Assembly: GCF_029626235.1 (NCBI RefSeq) | Contig: NZ_JARUBO010000005.1 | Location: forward strand, 652,501 to 716,500 | DNA from: Micromonospora sp. WMMD1120 | GTDB lineage: Bacteria; Actinomycetota; Actinomycetes; Mycobacteriales; Micromonosporaceae | Length of the DNA: 64,000 nt | Reading direction: 5' to 3' | Shown here: piece by piece, positions 26,537 to 34,623 of the stretch | How positions within the stretch are numbered: the first letter of the stretch is position 1 | How the letters are laid out: every line of letters starts with the position of its first letter | Notes under the pieces: model-generated | What the model saw: only the letters and a program-made list of their open reading frames with translations | The model's database searches: none | What the model was told of the DNA's origin: nothing | Made by a program: the position numbers and the translations under genes

Positions 26537-26983
26537 GTGGACGACATGGACTGGGCACTGCTGCGCGAGTTGCAGGCCGACGCGCGGCTCTCCTTCAGCG
26601 AGTTGTCGCGACGGGTGCACCTGTCACCGCCCTCGGTGGCGGAACGGGTGCGCCGACTGGAGGAGGCCGGCGTCATCACCGGCTACCACGCCCACGTCGA
26701 CCTGAGCCGCGCGGGCCGCACCGTGGTCGCCCTGATCCGGATGTCCTGCTACGGCGCGCGGTGCATCCTGCACGACCCGGCCGTGGCCGACTGGCCGGAG
26801 ATCCTGGAGATCCACCGGATCACCGGTGACGCGTGCAGCGTGTTGAAGGTGGCCGCCGGCTCGATCGGCGCGTTCGAGGGGGTCATCGACCGCCTCGCCC
26901 CGTACGGCCAGCCGTCCAGCACGATGGTCCTCTCCTCCCCGCTGGACTGGCAGCCCATAACCCCCCTCCCCCGCCAGCGCTAA
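26537..26983 (+). CDS. Lrp/AsnC-family regulator of the kynurenine operon (KynR-like)
   Basis: 148 residues. N-terminal winged helix-turn-helix (DWALLRELQADARLSFSELSRR, then VHLSPPSVAERVRRLEEAGVI) and a C-terminal RAM ligand-binding domain (VVALIRMSCYGARC, ILEIHRITGDACSVLKVAAGS). Lrp-type KynR activates kynurenine genes in response to kynurenine in Pseudomonas and Burkholderia. The divergent position here makes the same role likely, by inference. GTG 26537 is preferred, with AAGG upstream; ATG 26546 is an alternative. Confidence 0.88.
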   Translation: MDDMDWALLRELQADARLSFSELSRRVHLSPPSVAERVRRLEEAGVITGYHAHVDLSRAGRTVVALIRMSCYGARCILHDPAVADWPEILEIHRITGDACSVLKVAAGSIGAFEGVIDRLAPYGQPSSTMVLSSPLDWQPITPLPRQR

Positions 26984-27082
26984 CCCCGCACCCCGCGCCC
27001 GCCCCGCCCCGCGCCCACCCCACCCCACCCCCACCCCACCCCACCCCACCCCACCCCGCCCCGCCCCGCCCCGCTACTGCGC

Positions 27083-27150
27083 GATCTTGCGCGTTCTGTT
27101 GTTCATATGTCCCTTTCATGGGTTTATGCCGCCGCAACAAGTACAAGATC
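27083..27150 (+). repeat. 68 bp palindromic intergenic repeat, copy A
   Basis: Begins GATCTTG and ends CAAGATC, with inner sequence ...TTATGCCGCCGCAACAAGTA. The left flank (about 26985-27076) is C-rich with repeated CCCCA/CCCCG pentamers and the right flank (27151-27270) is G-rich. It shares its length, ends and the TTATGCCGC...CAACAAGT core with copy B. It occupies most of the 297 bp between the Lrp gene and the secreted-protein gene. Confidence 0.8.
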
Positions 27151-27280
27151 GCGGAGAAGGGGGGTCGGGGAGAGGGCGAGGGGCGGGGAGGGCGGGGGCG
27201 GTTTGGCGTGGGGCTGGGGGGAAAGCAGCGCGGGTGCCCAGGGGAGGGTTCCGGCGGTCGTCGCCGGTTGGGGGGAAATC

Positions 27281-27805
27281 ATGCAGGCAATCCGCACTGT
27301 CAACCGCGCGTTGTCGTCCGCGCTGGCGCTGGTGGGGCTGGTCGGGGCGTTCGTCCTGTTGTCGGTCGCACCGGCCCGAGCCGGCGACAACACCTTCGTC
27401 GAGGTGACGCCGAACAGCGCCCAGGCCGGCAGCCGGGTCAGCATCAAGGCGAGCTGCGACAACGACAACAACAACCGGCAGTCGAACGTGCACTCGGACG
27501 CGTTCGGGCACGTCATGCTCAGGCCGGACCGGGGGTTCCTGACCGGGCAGGTCACGATTCCGGGCGACAAGCAGGCCGGTGAGTACCCGGTCGACCTGCG
27601 CTGCGACAACGGCCAGACGGCGTCCACCACCCTCACCGTGCTGAACATGGCCTCGCCCAGCAAGGGACCGGCCACCGGGGGCGGCGGGATGGCCGGCGGT
27701 CGGGGCACCGGTTCACTGCTGGTGCTCGGCGGGGTGGCGCTGGTGGCCACCGCGATCGTGCTCGGCATGGCCGGCGGCCGACGCCGCCCGGGAGCCGGCT
27801 CCTGA
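27281..27805 (+). CDS. Secreted, C-terminally anchored protein with degenerate sorting signal
   Basis: 174 residues of unknown function. Signal peptide with hydrophobic core ALSSALALVGLVGAFVLLSV and a likely cut after ARA. The mature part is a ~100-residue domain rich in Asn/Asp (ASCDNDNNNRQSNVHSD) that resembles Ig-like actinobacterial surface modules. The end has the layout of a cell-wall sorting signal: KGPATGGGG, a hydrophobic helix (SLLVLGGVALVATAIVLGMA) and RRR. GPATG would replace LPxTG/LAxTG. GGGGGG precedes ATG 27281. A sortase gene follows after 12 bp. Confidence 0.75.
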   Translation: MQAIRTVNRALSSALALVGLVGAFVLLSVAPARAGDNTFVEVTPNSAQAGSRVSIKASCDNDNNNRQSNVHSDAFGHVMLRPDRGFLTGQVTIPGDKQAGEYPVDLRCDNGQTASTTLTVLNMASPSKGPATGGGGMAGGRGTGSLLVLGGVALVATAIVLGMAGGRRRPGAGS

Positions 27806-27817
27806 GCCGGACGACCC

Positions 27818-28654
27818 ATGACCCGCGGATCCGCGCGGGCGCGGCGGGATCGCCGCGCCCGCTTCCGCGCCGGGCCGGCGCTGCGCGCGTCCGGCCGGCT
27901 GGTGGCACGCGCCTCCACCCGACTGCGTCGGGTCGCCGGGCAGGCGTGGTCGGCGAGCGTCGCGACCACCGACCCGTCCGCCCGTCCACTGCCGCCGCGA
28001 CGCCGGGCCGGGCCGCCGATGGTCCGGCACCGATTCGGTACGGGCCCAGGGCTGCCGGTGCTGGCCATCGCCACCCTGATGGTGGTGATCGTGGCGATGC
28101 TCGGTGTCGAGCGGGTGACCGGGATGACCCTGTTGCCGGATCGGCTCAGCGCCGGTCTGCGACCGCCGCCGAAGAAGTTCCCGGTGCTGGCGGCCAGTCG
28201 TCCGACGTCCCTCGCCATCGAGAAGATCGACCTACGGGCGCCCGTGCACGACGTGGGGATCGCCGCGGACGGCACGATCGCCGTCCCGGACGCGGCCCGC
28301 GCGCAGGAGGCCGGCTGGTACGACCAGGGGCCCACCCCCGGGCAGTACGGCCCCGCGGTGATCGTCGGTCACGTCGACACCACGAGCGGCCCGGCGGTCT
28401 TCCACAAGCTCCGCGAGCTGCGCTCCGGTGACCGGATCGAGGTCACCCGCACCGACCACAGCGTGGCGGTCTTCGAGGTGAACTCGGTGGACCGCTTCGA
28501 CAAGGACCGGCTGCCGGTGGACCAGGTGTACGGAGACTTCAGCCGCCCCAGCCTCCGCCTGATCACCTGCGGTGGCCAGTGGGTCGGCGGTGAGCGCGGC
28601 TACTCGGACAACGTCGTGGTCTTCGCCTCGCTGGTCAGGGCGCGCGGTGGTTGA
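27818..28654 (+). CDS. Sortase, probably class F
   Basis: Membrane transpeptidase that attaches surface proteins to peptidoglycan or trims them. 278 residues. A very basic N-terminal ~75-residue cytoplasmic stretch, one membrane helix (~79-98), then the sortase barrel. Catalytic His185 (IVGHVDTTSGPAVF), Cys251 (LRLITCGGQ) and Arg260 are in place. The HVDT and compact barrel fit the actinobacterial class F/E-like group. It forms an operon with the preceding surface protein. Its 3' end overlaps the convergent regulator by 55 bp. Confidence 0.9.
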   Translation: MTRGSARARRDRRARFRAGPALRASGRLVARASTRLRRVAGQAWSASVATTDPSARPLPPRRRAGPPMVRHRFGTGPGLPVLAIATLMVVIVAMLGVERVTGMTLLPDRLSAGLRPPPKKFPVLAASRPTSLAIEKIDLRAPVHDVGIAADGTIAVPDAARAQEAGWYDQGPTPGQYGPAVIVGHVDTTSGPAVFHKLRELRSGDRIEVTRTDHSVAVFEVNSVDRFDKDRLPVDQVYGDFSRPSLRLITCGGQWVGGERGYSDNVVVFASLVRARGG

Positions 28655-29373
28655 CGCTCGCGGTGGTCGAGGTGTTCGGCGAGCCGCGCCGCCCCGGTGA
28701 GCATGGCCCGGCCGCGTTCGGTGAGCCGTTCGCGCCACTGGGCGATTGACGCGGCGAGCGGTTCTGCGCCGCCGGCGTGCCGGACCTGACGCAGCACCGC
28801 GGCGATGTGGTCGAGCCGGTATCCGCCCCGGCGCAGCAGGTGGGCGAGTTCGGCGTCGCGCACGTCGTCGGCCGCGTAGACGCGGTGCCCGGTCGTCGCG
28901 CGGTGCGGTTGCAGGACCCCGGCCAGCTCCCACTTGCGCAGGGTCGCGGGTCGCACGCCGAGCCGGTGCGCCAGCACGCTGATCGGTACGCCGTCGCGGT
29001 GTCGCGGGGCGGGCACCGTGTCGGTGAGGGTGACCACCGCCGCCTCCACCGCGTCCAGGGTCTCCCGGTCGCGCCGCAGCAGGGCGTGACTCTCGTCGAT
29101 GGTGCGCAGCGCCGTGTCGATCTCACCACGGTTGACGGCGCGCATGATCTCGCCGCCGGCCGCGTACCCATGGCCCATCACCAGCGCGAGGTAGGCGCTC
29201 AACGCCGTGGCGTGGGCCTCGGTGAAGCGGCGGTAGCCGGTCGGGGTGCGTTGGGCCGGCGGCAGGAAGCCCTCCCGTTCGTAGTTGCGGACCGCCTGGG
29301 CGGACAGCCCGTGCCGGCGCGCCAGATCGACCGGCCGATACGTACCCCGGTTTGAGGGTTTTCCGCTGTTCAC
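28600..29373 (-). CDS. TioE-type regulator with two MerR DNA-binding domains
   Basis: 257 residues. First MerR winged helix at ~10-75 (YRPVDLARRHGLSAQAVRNYERE, GYRRFTEAHATAL), second at ~130-200 (ISVLAHRLGVRPATLRKWE, GHRVYAADDVRDAELAHLLRRGG), and an amphipathic C-terminal helix region. Two MerR heads in one chain is the TioE arrangement. GTG 29373 follows AAGGAG. Divergent from the Ere-like gene with only 54 bp between, so it probably controls that gene. It contains no cysteine pattern suggesting metal sensing. Confidence 0.85.
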   Translation of the reverse strand: MNSGKPSNRGTYRPVDLARRHGLSAQAVRNYEREGFLPPAQRTPTGYRRFTEAHATALSAYLALVMGHGYAAGGEIMRAVNRGEIDTALRTIDESHALLRRDRETLDAVEAAVVTLTDTVPAPRHRDGVPISVLAHRLGVRPATLRKWELAGVLQPHRATTGHRVYAADDVRDAELAHLLRRGGYRLDHIAAVLRQVRHAGGAEPLAASIAQWRERLTERGRAMLTGAARLAEHLDHRERQPPRALTSEAKTTTLSE

Positions 29374-29407
29374 CGCGCTCCTTCGGCCGCAGGTTTCAAA
29401 CGCTGGT

Positions 29408-29423
29408 TCAACGATACGGTTGA
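29408..29423. promoter_or_regulatory. Dyad in the regulator/esterase intergenic region
   Basis: Perfect inverted repeat TCAAC-GATACG-GTTGA, ending 4 bases before ATG 29428. A related half-site TTTCAAACG lies upstream (29394-29402). With no Shine-Dalgarno before the ATG and TACGGT (29415-29420) 7 bases upstream, the dyad overlaps a plausible leaderless promoter, a fitting place for MerR-type control. Confidence 0.45.
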
Positions 29424-29427
29424 TGCA

Positions 29428-31017
29428 ATGACCTCCCTTGACGACCTGCTTGCCGGCTCCCCGACGGTGCTCGCGATCGGCGAGCCCACGCACGGCGAGT
29501 CCGCCTTCCTCCAGGTGCGCAACGAGACCTTCCTGACGCTCGCCGAGCGGGGCTACCGCTCGATCGCGCTGGAGAGCGACCGGGCCGCCGGGTTGCTCGC
29601 GGACGCGTTCGCGCAGGGCGCCGACGTGCCGCTCGACACCGCCCTCGCCGAGGGGTTCAGCCACGCCTTCGGCACGGCCCCGGCCAACCGCGACCTGCTG
29701 GTGCGGATGCGCGAGTGGAACGCGGGACGACCGGTGGCCGACCGGCTGCGGTTCCACGGGTTCGACGCCCCGCTGGAGTTGGAGAGCGTGCCCAGCCCTC
29801 GACGCCACCTCGTCCGGGTCGGTGACTTCCTCGGCCTGGACCTGGCGGCGGAGATCGACGACCTGGTCGGCGACGAGACGAGGTGGAGCGACCCGGCCGC
29901 CGTCTGGGAGCCGGGGCGGTCGGTCGGGCGATCGGCCGACGCCCAGCGGCTGCGGGTGCTCGCCGACGACCTGCTGGGCGAGTTGTACCGCCAGGCGCCC
30001 GAGCGGGCCACCGGCTGGTCGGCGGCGTTCGTGCAGGTCACCTCGGCGATCGCGCTGCTGCGGTACCACTCCGTTGCCGCCGCCGCGCCACCGTCGCGGG
30101 CCGAGCGCTTCGCCCGGCTGGCCGGGGCCCGGGGCGCGCTGATGGCCGAGAACCTGCTGGCGATCCGGGCGGCCGAGGCACATCGTGGGCCCACGCTGGT
30201 CTTCGCGCACAACTCCCACCTGCAACGCCACCCGAGCACGATGACGGTCGACGGCACCCGGCTGACGTGGTCCGGCGCCGGCGCGATCGTCGGGTCGTTG
30301 CTGGGTGAGCGGTACCGCGTGGTCGCCGGCAGCATCGGTGTTAGCCCCGCGCTGGGCATCGGGGAACCCGCCCCGGCCAGCTACGAGGGCCGGCTCCAGC
30401 GGCACGGCGAGCTGCCCGTGTACGTCCGGACGGCCGACATCCCCCCTGCCGAGGGGCGGGAGCACGACTACCGGTACGCCCCGCTCAACCAGGCCACCGT
30501 CGCGCACGTCGACGCGGTGCTGCACGTCCCCACCGGTGTCGACGCGGCGATGCTCGCCGAGCGGCTCCTCGCCCTGCCCGGTGTCGAGCAGGTGGTGGCG
30601 AGCGAGGAGATCGGATCACCCGAGGGCGCCTGGGGTGACCGGTTCTTCTACGTGGGCACGGACCGGCGTCAGCCGTTCGCCACCATCGTCGAGCACGACG
30701 TGCCGGGCTTCGACGAGGAGTCGCGACTCGACCGCCCCGGCGTCTTCCGCCTCAATCTGGACCTGGGTCGTGCCGAGTTCGAGCGGCGGTTCGGTTTTCC
30801 GCCGAAGGACTTCGAGGCGCACCGGGGCAGCTTCGACTTCGCCCGGCTCGACACCGTCCTGCCGCATCCGAGCTACGCGCTGTACGGCTTCGGCTGCGTC
30901 GTCATGCCCGGTCCGCTGCTGCTGCCCGAGGTCGACCGGCTGCTGGCGGTCGCGCACGGCCGAGCGGTGGACCGTCACGAACGCGCGGCACGCCGGTCGG
31001 CCGACGGGCGGGGGTGA
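29428..31017 (+). CDS. Erythromycin-esterase-like protein fused to a DUF6194 domain
   Basis: 529 residues. Residues 1 to ~355 match the erythromycin esterase superfamily: GEPTHGESAF (catalytic His), IALESDRAAG (Glu), RFHGFDAPLE, LVFAHNSHLQRHPST. Residues ~370-515 match the separate DUF6194 family: LLALPGVEQVVASEEIGSPEGAWGDRFFYV, RRQPFATIVEHDVPGFDEES, LDRPGVFRLNLDLGR, LDTVLPHPSYALYGFGCVVMPG. Only some family members hydrolyse macrolides, so resistance is possible but not shown. Controlled presumably by the divergent TioE-type regulator. Confidence 0.85.
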   Translation: MTSLDDLLAGSPTVLAIGEPTHGESAFLQVRNETFLTLAERGYRSIALESDRAAGLLADAFAQGADVPLDTALAEGFSHAFGTAPANRDLLVRMREWNAGRPVADRLRFHGFDAPLELESVPSPRRHLVRVGDFLGLDLAAEIDDLVGDETRWSDPAAVWEPGRSVGRSADAQRLRVLADDLLGELYRQAPERATGWSAAFVQVTSAIALLRYHSVAAAAPPSRAERFARLAGARGALMAENLLAIRAAEAHRGPTLVFAHNSHLQRHPSTMTVDGTRLTWSGAGAIVGSLLGERYRVVAGSIGVSPALGIGEPAPASYEGRLQRHGELPVYVRTADIPPAEGREHDYRYAPLNQATVAHVDAVLHVPTGVDAAMLAERLLALPGVEQVVASEEIGSPEGAWGDRFFYVGTDRRQPFATIVEHDVPGFDEESRLDRPGVFRLNLDLGRAEFERRFGFPPKDFEAHRGSFDFARLDTVLPHPSYALYGFGCVVMPGPLLLPEVDRLLAVAHGRAVDRHERAARRSADGRG

Positions 31018-31079
31018 CGGGCGCAGCTGCACCGCTTCGTCCCGGGCAGGGGCCGGCGGTCAGCGGCGGGGCGCCCGGG

Positions 31080-31616
31080 TCAGGCGGCGGCCTCGGGCTC
31101 GCGCAGGTCGAGCCAGTCGGCCCAGCGGGGGTCCGGGGCGCGGTGCCCGAGCACCCGCCAGGCGGTGCCCTTCGGCGCGGCCGGGAGAGCGTGCAACCGC
31201 CACCCCATCTCGGCCGGCGTCTTGTCACCCTTTGTGTGGTTGCACCGGGCGCACGCGGCGACGACGTTCTCCCAGGCGTGCCGGCCGCCCCGGCTGCGCG
31301 GGAAGACGTGGTCGATGGTCTCGGCCGGGCCCCGGCAGTAGGCGCACCGCCAGCCGTCCCGGGCGAAGATCGCCCGGCGGGACAACCCGACGTGCGTCCG
31401 GTACGGCACCCGGACGAAGCGCGTCAACCGGACCACCGACGGCACCGGGAGCGCGTCCCGGGCGCTGTGCAGGATGCCGTCCCCGTCGGCGACGCAGACC
31501 GCCTTGGCGGAGAGGACGAGGATCGCGGCGCGGCGCACCGACACGACACACAGCGGCTCGTAGGTGGCGTTGAGGACCAACGCGCCGGAGCCCACCGTGG
31601 GTCGTATGTCAGGCAT
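31080..31616 (-). CDS. HNH endonuclease family protein
   Basis: 178 residues. The C-terminal HNH module is clear: RDGWRCAYCRGPAETIDHVFPRSRGG, followed by WENVVAACARCNHTKGDKTP, with two CxxC zinc pairs and the His-Asn-His core. The N-terminal half (ALVLNATYEPLCVVSVRRAAILVLSAKAV) is the usual companion of this actinobacterial type. ATG 31616 is preferred because GGGAGG is 9 bases before it; GTG 31625 would abut the same motif. It corresponds in position to the HNH gene beside glbO in mycobacteria. Confidence 0.9.
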   Translation of the reverse strand: MPDIRPTVGSGALVLNATYEPLCVVSVRRAAILVLSAKAVCVADGDGILHSARDALPVPSVVRLTRFVRVPYRTHVGLSRRAIFARDGWRCAYCRGPAETIDHVFPRSRGGRHAWENVVAACARCNHTKGDKTPAEMGWRLHALPAAPKGTAWRVLGHRAPDPRWADWLDLREPEAAA

Positions 31617-31900
31617 CGCGCTCACCCTCCCGGTTCAGCGGTTGCGGGGAACCGCCGCCGGCCGGGGCCGGGCACGACGGCCCACCCGGTCGACGCCGGG
31701 CCGATCACCGACGTCCGTTGCGCCAATAGTCCCTGATCGGAACCGGGATTGCACGTACTAATCCGGGGTCCCTCGCGAAGCTGTTCGCCGCACCTGTCAC
31801 GATGGCCGGTTCGCCCCGTTCCGGTCCGGCCTCCGGCGGCAGGTCACCCGGCCGGTGGGTCGGCGGCGGAGGCCCGGACCCCTTGCGGTACGAAGACAGG

Positions 31901-32941
31901 GTGAGTGCCGCCGCCGTGACCCCCCTCGCCCTGCCCACCGTCGGGTCGGTGAACTGCCAGGGCAGCACCTCCTGCGAGTGGATCTACGACATCACCAGGT
32001 CGTCCTGGTTCGCCGAGGGCAGCTACTGGATCCTGCTCAAGCCGTTGCGGGTGCTGCTCATCCTGGTGCTGGCGATGGTGGCCCGCTGGGCGCTGCACCG
32101 GACGATCAACCGGCTGGTCCGTACGACCTCCGAGGGCGCGGTGCCGACCATGCTGCGTCCGCTGCGGGAACGCGTGCCCACCGCCGCAGTGGACCCGGCC
32201 GAGTTCGTGCCCGAGCGGCGGCGGCAGCGGGCCGAGGCGATCGGTTCGGTGTTGCGCAGCATGACCACCGCGTTCGTCTTCGGCATCGCGCTGCTGATGA
32301 TCCTGCGCGAGTTCAGTTTCGACCTGGCGCCGCTGCTGGCCAGCGCCGGCATCGCCGGCGTCGCGCTGGGCTTCGGGGCGCAGAGCCTGGTCAAGGACCT
32401 GCTCGCCGGTCTCTTCATGCTGATCGAGGACCAGTACGGCGTGGGCGACAACGTCGACCTGGGTGAGGCGATGGGCGTGGTCGAGGCGGTCGGGCTGCGG
32501 GTCACCACGGTCCGCGACGGTCGCGGGGTGCTCTGGTACATCCGCAACGGCGAGATCATCCGGGTGGGCAACAAGAGTCAGGGCTGGGCGCTCGTGGTGG
32601 TGGACCTGCCGATCGGCTTCAGCAGCACCGAGGAGGCCACCGCCGTGCTGCGGACCGCCGCCGCCTCGGTCGCGGTGGACCCGGAGCTGTCGCCGGAGAT
32701 CGTGGAGGCGCCCGAGGTGCTGGGCGTCGAGCAGGTGACGGTGGACGGCGCGGTCATCCGTACCGTGGTGAAGACGACGGCGGACGGCCAGTTCGCCGTC
32801 GGCCGGGAGCTGCGTCGGCGGCTCGCGGAGGCGCTGGAGAACTCCGGCATCACCGCACAGATCGCGGCGGCCCGCATCTATCCGGGTGTGCCGACACGGC
32901 CGCTGTCCGATGGGGAGACCGGCCAGGGCGGCGCCACCTGA
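31901..32941 (+). CDS. MscS-family mechanosensitive channel
   Basis: Small-conductance mechanosensitive channel that releases solutes upon hypo-osmotic shock. 346 residues. Helix LLKPLRVLLILVLAMVARWAL, a second TMFVF-type helix at ~125-145 and the pore helix (LASAGIAGVALGFGAQSLVKDLLAG) with the Gly/Ala pattern of TM3, followed by the beta domain (YGVGDNVDLGEAMGVVEAVGLR). Start GTG 31901 has TACGAA six bases upstream and no ribosome binding site, so it may be leaderless. Divergent from the HNH gene. Confidence 0.92.
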   Translation: MSAAAVTPLALPTVGSVNCQGSTSCEWIYDITRSSWFAEGSYWILLKPLRVLLILVLAMVARWALHRTINRLVRTTSEGAVPTMLRPLRERVPTAAVDPAEFVPERRRQRAEAIGSVLRSMTTAFVFGIALLMILREFSFDLAPLLASAGIAGVALGFGAQSLVKDLLAGLFMLIEDQYGVGDNVDLGEAMGVVEAVGLRVTTVRDGRGVLWYIRNGEIIRVGNKSQGWALVVVDLPIGFSSTEEATAVLRTAAASVAVDPELSPEIVEAPEVLGVEQVTVDGAVIRTVVKTTADGQFAVGRELRRRLAEALENSGITAQIAAARIYPGVPTRPLSDGETGQGGAT

Positions 32942-33184
32942 CCCAGGCGGCGCTGGCTTCACATTCGGGGGTCGCGGGCCGCCCGGCCCTCAGGTATCGT
33001 CCGTTCGTTCAGTCGGGGAAGCGACGAACGACCCGTTCGGCCTAGCCAGTTGTCAGACGATCGGGCAGAATCCGGAGCACGCGTTCCCGTTCACACGAGA
33101 TCACGTCCCCGTTGATCCGTAGATCTGAGAGAGCTTCTGGCCGGGCTGCCACGAGCGGCCAACCCGGAGCCGATGGAGGCGACG

Positions 33185-34555
33185 GTGCCCGACGAGCGAC
33201 CTTCCGCGGAAGGCCCCGCTACTTTTCGCGAAGTGTTCGCCCAGCGCGAGTTCCGGGCCGTGTTCGTGGCCGGTGCTCTCTCCTGGGTCGGCGACTACGT
33301 CGCCAAGGCCGCTGTCACCCTTCTGGTCTACCAGCAGACCGAGTCCGTCGCGCTCTCCGCGACGGCCTTCGCGGTCAGCTTCCTGCCCTGGCTGCTCGGC
33401 GGGCCGGTGCTCGCCGCGCTCGCGGAGCGGTACCCGTACCGACGGGTGATGGTGACGTGTGACCTCATCCGCATGGCGCTGATGCTGCTCATCGCCATTC
33501 CGGCGCTGCCGTACCAGGCGGTGCTGATGCTCATCTTCGCCGCCACGCTCGCCAACCCGCCGAGCCAGGCGGCGAAGTCGGCGCTGATGCCGCAGATGCT
33601 CGCCGGGGACCGACTGGTGCTGGGCCTGTCGCTGAACAGCAGCGTCGGGCAGGCCGCCCAGGTCGCGGGGTACGTCTTCGGCGTGGCGGTCTCCGCGATC
33701 GATCCGGTGGTGGCGCTGCTGTTCAACGCGGCCACGTTCGGCCTTTCCGCGCTGCTGGTCCGGCTCGGTGTACGCCACCGCCCGGCGACGACGAGCCCGG
33801 CGCACCGCAGCCACCTGCTGACCGAGACCCGGCAGGGTTTCCGCATCGTGTTCGGCACGCCCGTGCTGCGGGCGATCGCGGTGCTGGTGTTCAGCGCGAT
33901 GCTCTTCTCTGTCGTCCCCGAGGGCCTGGCCGCGGCCTGGGCCCACCAGGAGAGCGACGGTTCGGTGAGCGCGGGCACCGCCCAAGCGGCGATCATGGTG
34001 GCCAACCCGGTCGGCTTCATCCTCGGCGGGTTGCTGGTGAGTCGCCTGTTCGCGCCGACGCGCCGGCTGAAGCTGATGCGACCGCTCGCGGTGCTCGCCC
34101 CACTGGTGCTGGTGCCCGCGCTGCTCGATCCCTCACCGCTGGTGGTGGCACTGCTGGCCGGCCTCTGCGGGTTCGCGGTCGCCGGCATGCTGCCGATGGC
34201 CAACGGCTTGTTCGTCCAGGCCCTGCCCAATGGTTTCCGGGCCCGCGCCTTCGGGGTGATGGCCACCGGCGTGCAGGCCATCCAGGGCCTGTCGGTGCTC
34301 GTCACCGGCGTGCTCTCCGAGCGTTTCCCCATCCCGAGGGTGGTCGGCTGGTGGGCCACTGCCGGCGTGGTGCTGATGGTGGTGGCCGCGCTGCGCTGGC
34401 CCGACCAGCGCACGGTGGACGCCGCGATCGAGGCCGCCGCGACGGCCAACGCGAGCCCACCGTCCGAGGTGAGCGTGCCCGTCGAGGAGGACACCGCCAC
34501 GGACAGCCCCGACCCGCGTGCCGACGACAGTCACCGCCGGCACGCGGTCACCTGA
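33185..34555 (+). CDS. MFS transporter
   Basis: 456 residues with about 12 predicted helices; substrate unknown. It resembles the MFS_3/enterobactin-exporter-like group (FREVFAQREFRAVFVAGALSWVGDYVAKAAVTLLVYQQT as opening, NPPSQAAKSALMPQMLAGDRLVLGLSLNSS in the middle). The C-terminal ~45 residues are hydrophilic. GTG 33185 has GGAGG five bases upstream and is preferred over ATG 33173. It follows mscS in the same direction after a 243 bp gap, so it likely has a separate promoter. Confidence 0.88.
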   Translation: MPDERPSAEGPATFREVFAQREFRAVFVAGALSWVGDYVAKAAVTLLVYQQTESVALSATAFAVSFLPWLLGGPVLAALAERYPYRRVMVTCDLIRMALMLLIAIPALPYQAVLMLIFAATLANPPSQAAKSALMPQMLAGDRLVLGLSLNSSVGQAAQVAGYVFGVAVSAIDPVVALLFNAATFGLSALLVRLGVRHRPATTSPAHRSHLLTETRQGFRIVFGTPVLRAIAVLVFSAMLFSVVPEGLAAAWAHQESDGSVSAGTAQAAIMVANPVGFILGGLLVSRLFAPTRRLKLMRPLAVLAPLVLVPALLDPSPLVVALLAGLCGFAVAGMLPMANGLFVQALPNGFRARAFGVMATGVQAIQGLSVLVTGVLSERFPIPRVVGWWATAGVVLMVVAALRWPDQRTVDAAIEAAATANASPPSEVSVPVEEDTATDSPDPRADDSHRRHAVT

Positions 34556-34623
34556 CCCTGGCGTGATCCGACGCACGGTGTGCGGGTCCGGCCCCCGCCG
34601 AGCGCACCTGGCAGGATGGAACG

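Noticed and set aside
26984..27280. C-rich then G-rich stretch considered as a coding extension of the secreted protein (frame open from 27107)
   Set aside because: The translation before ATG 27281 is Gly/Glu/Arg low complexity, and the signal peptide begins only at 27281.
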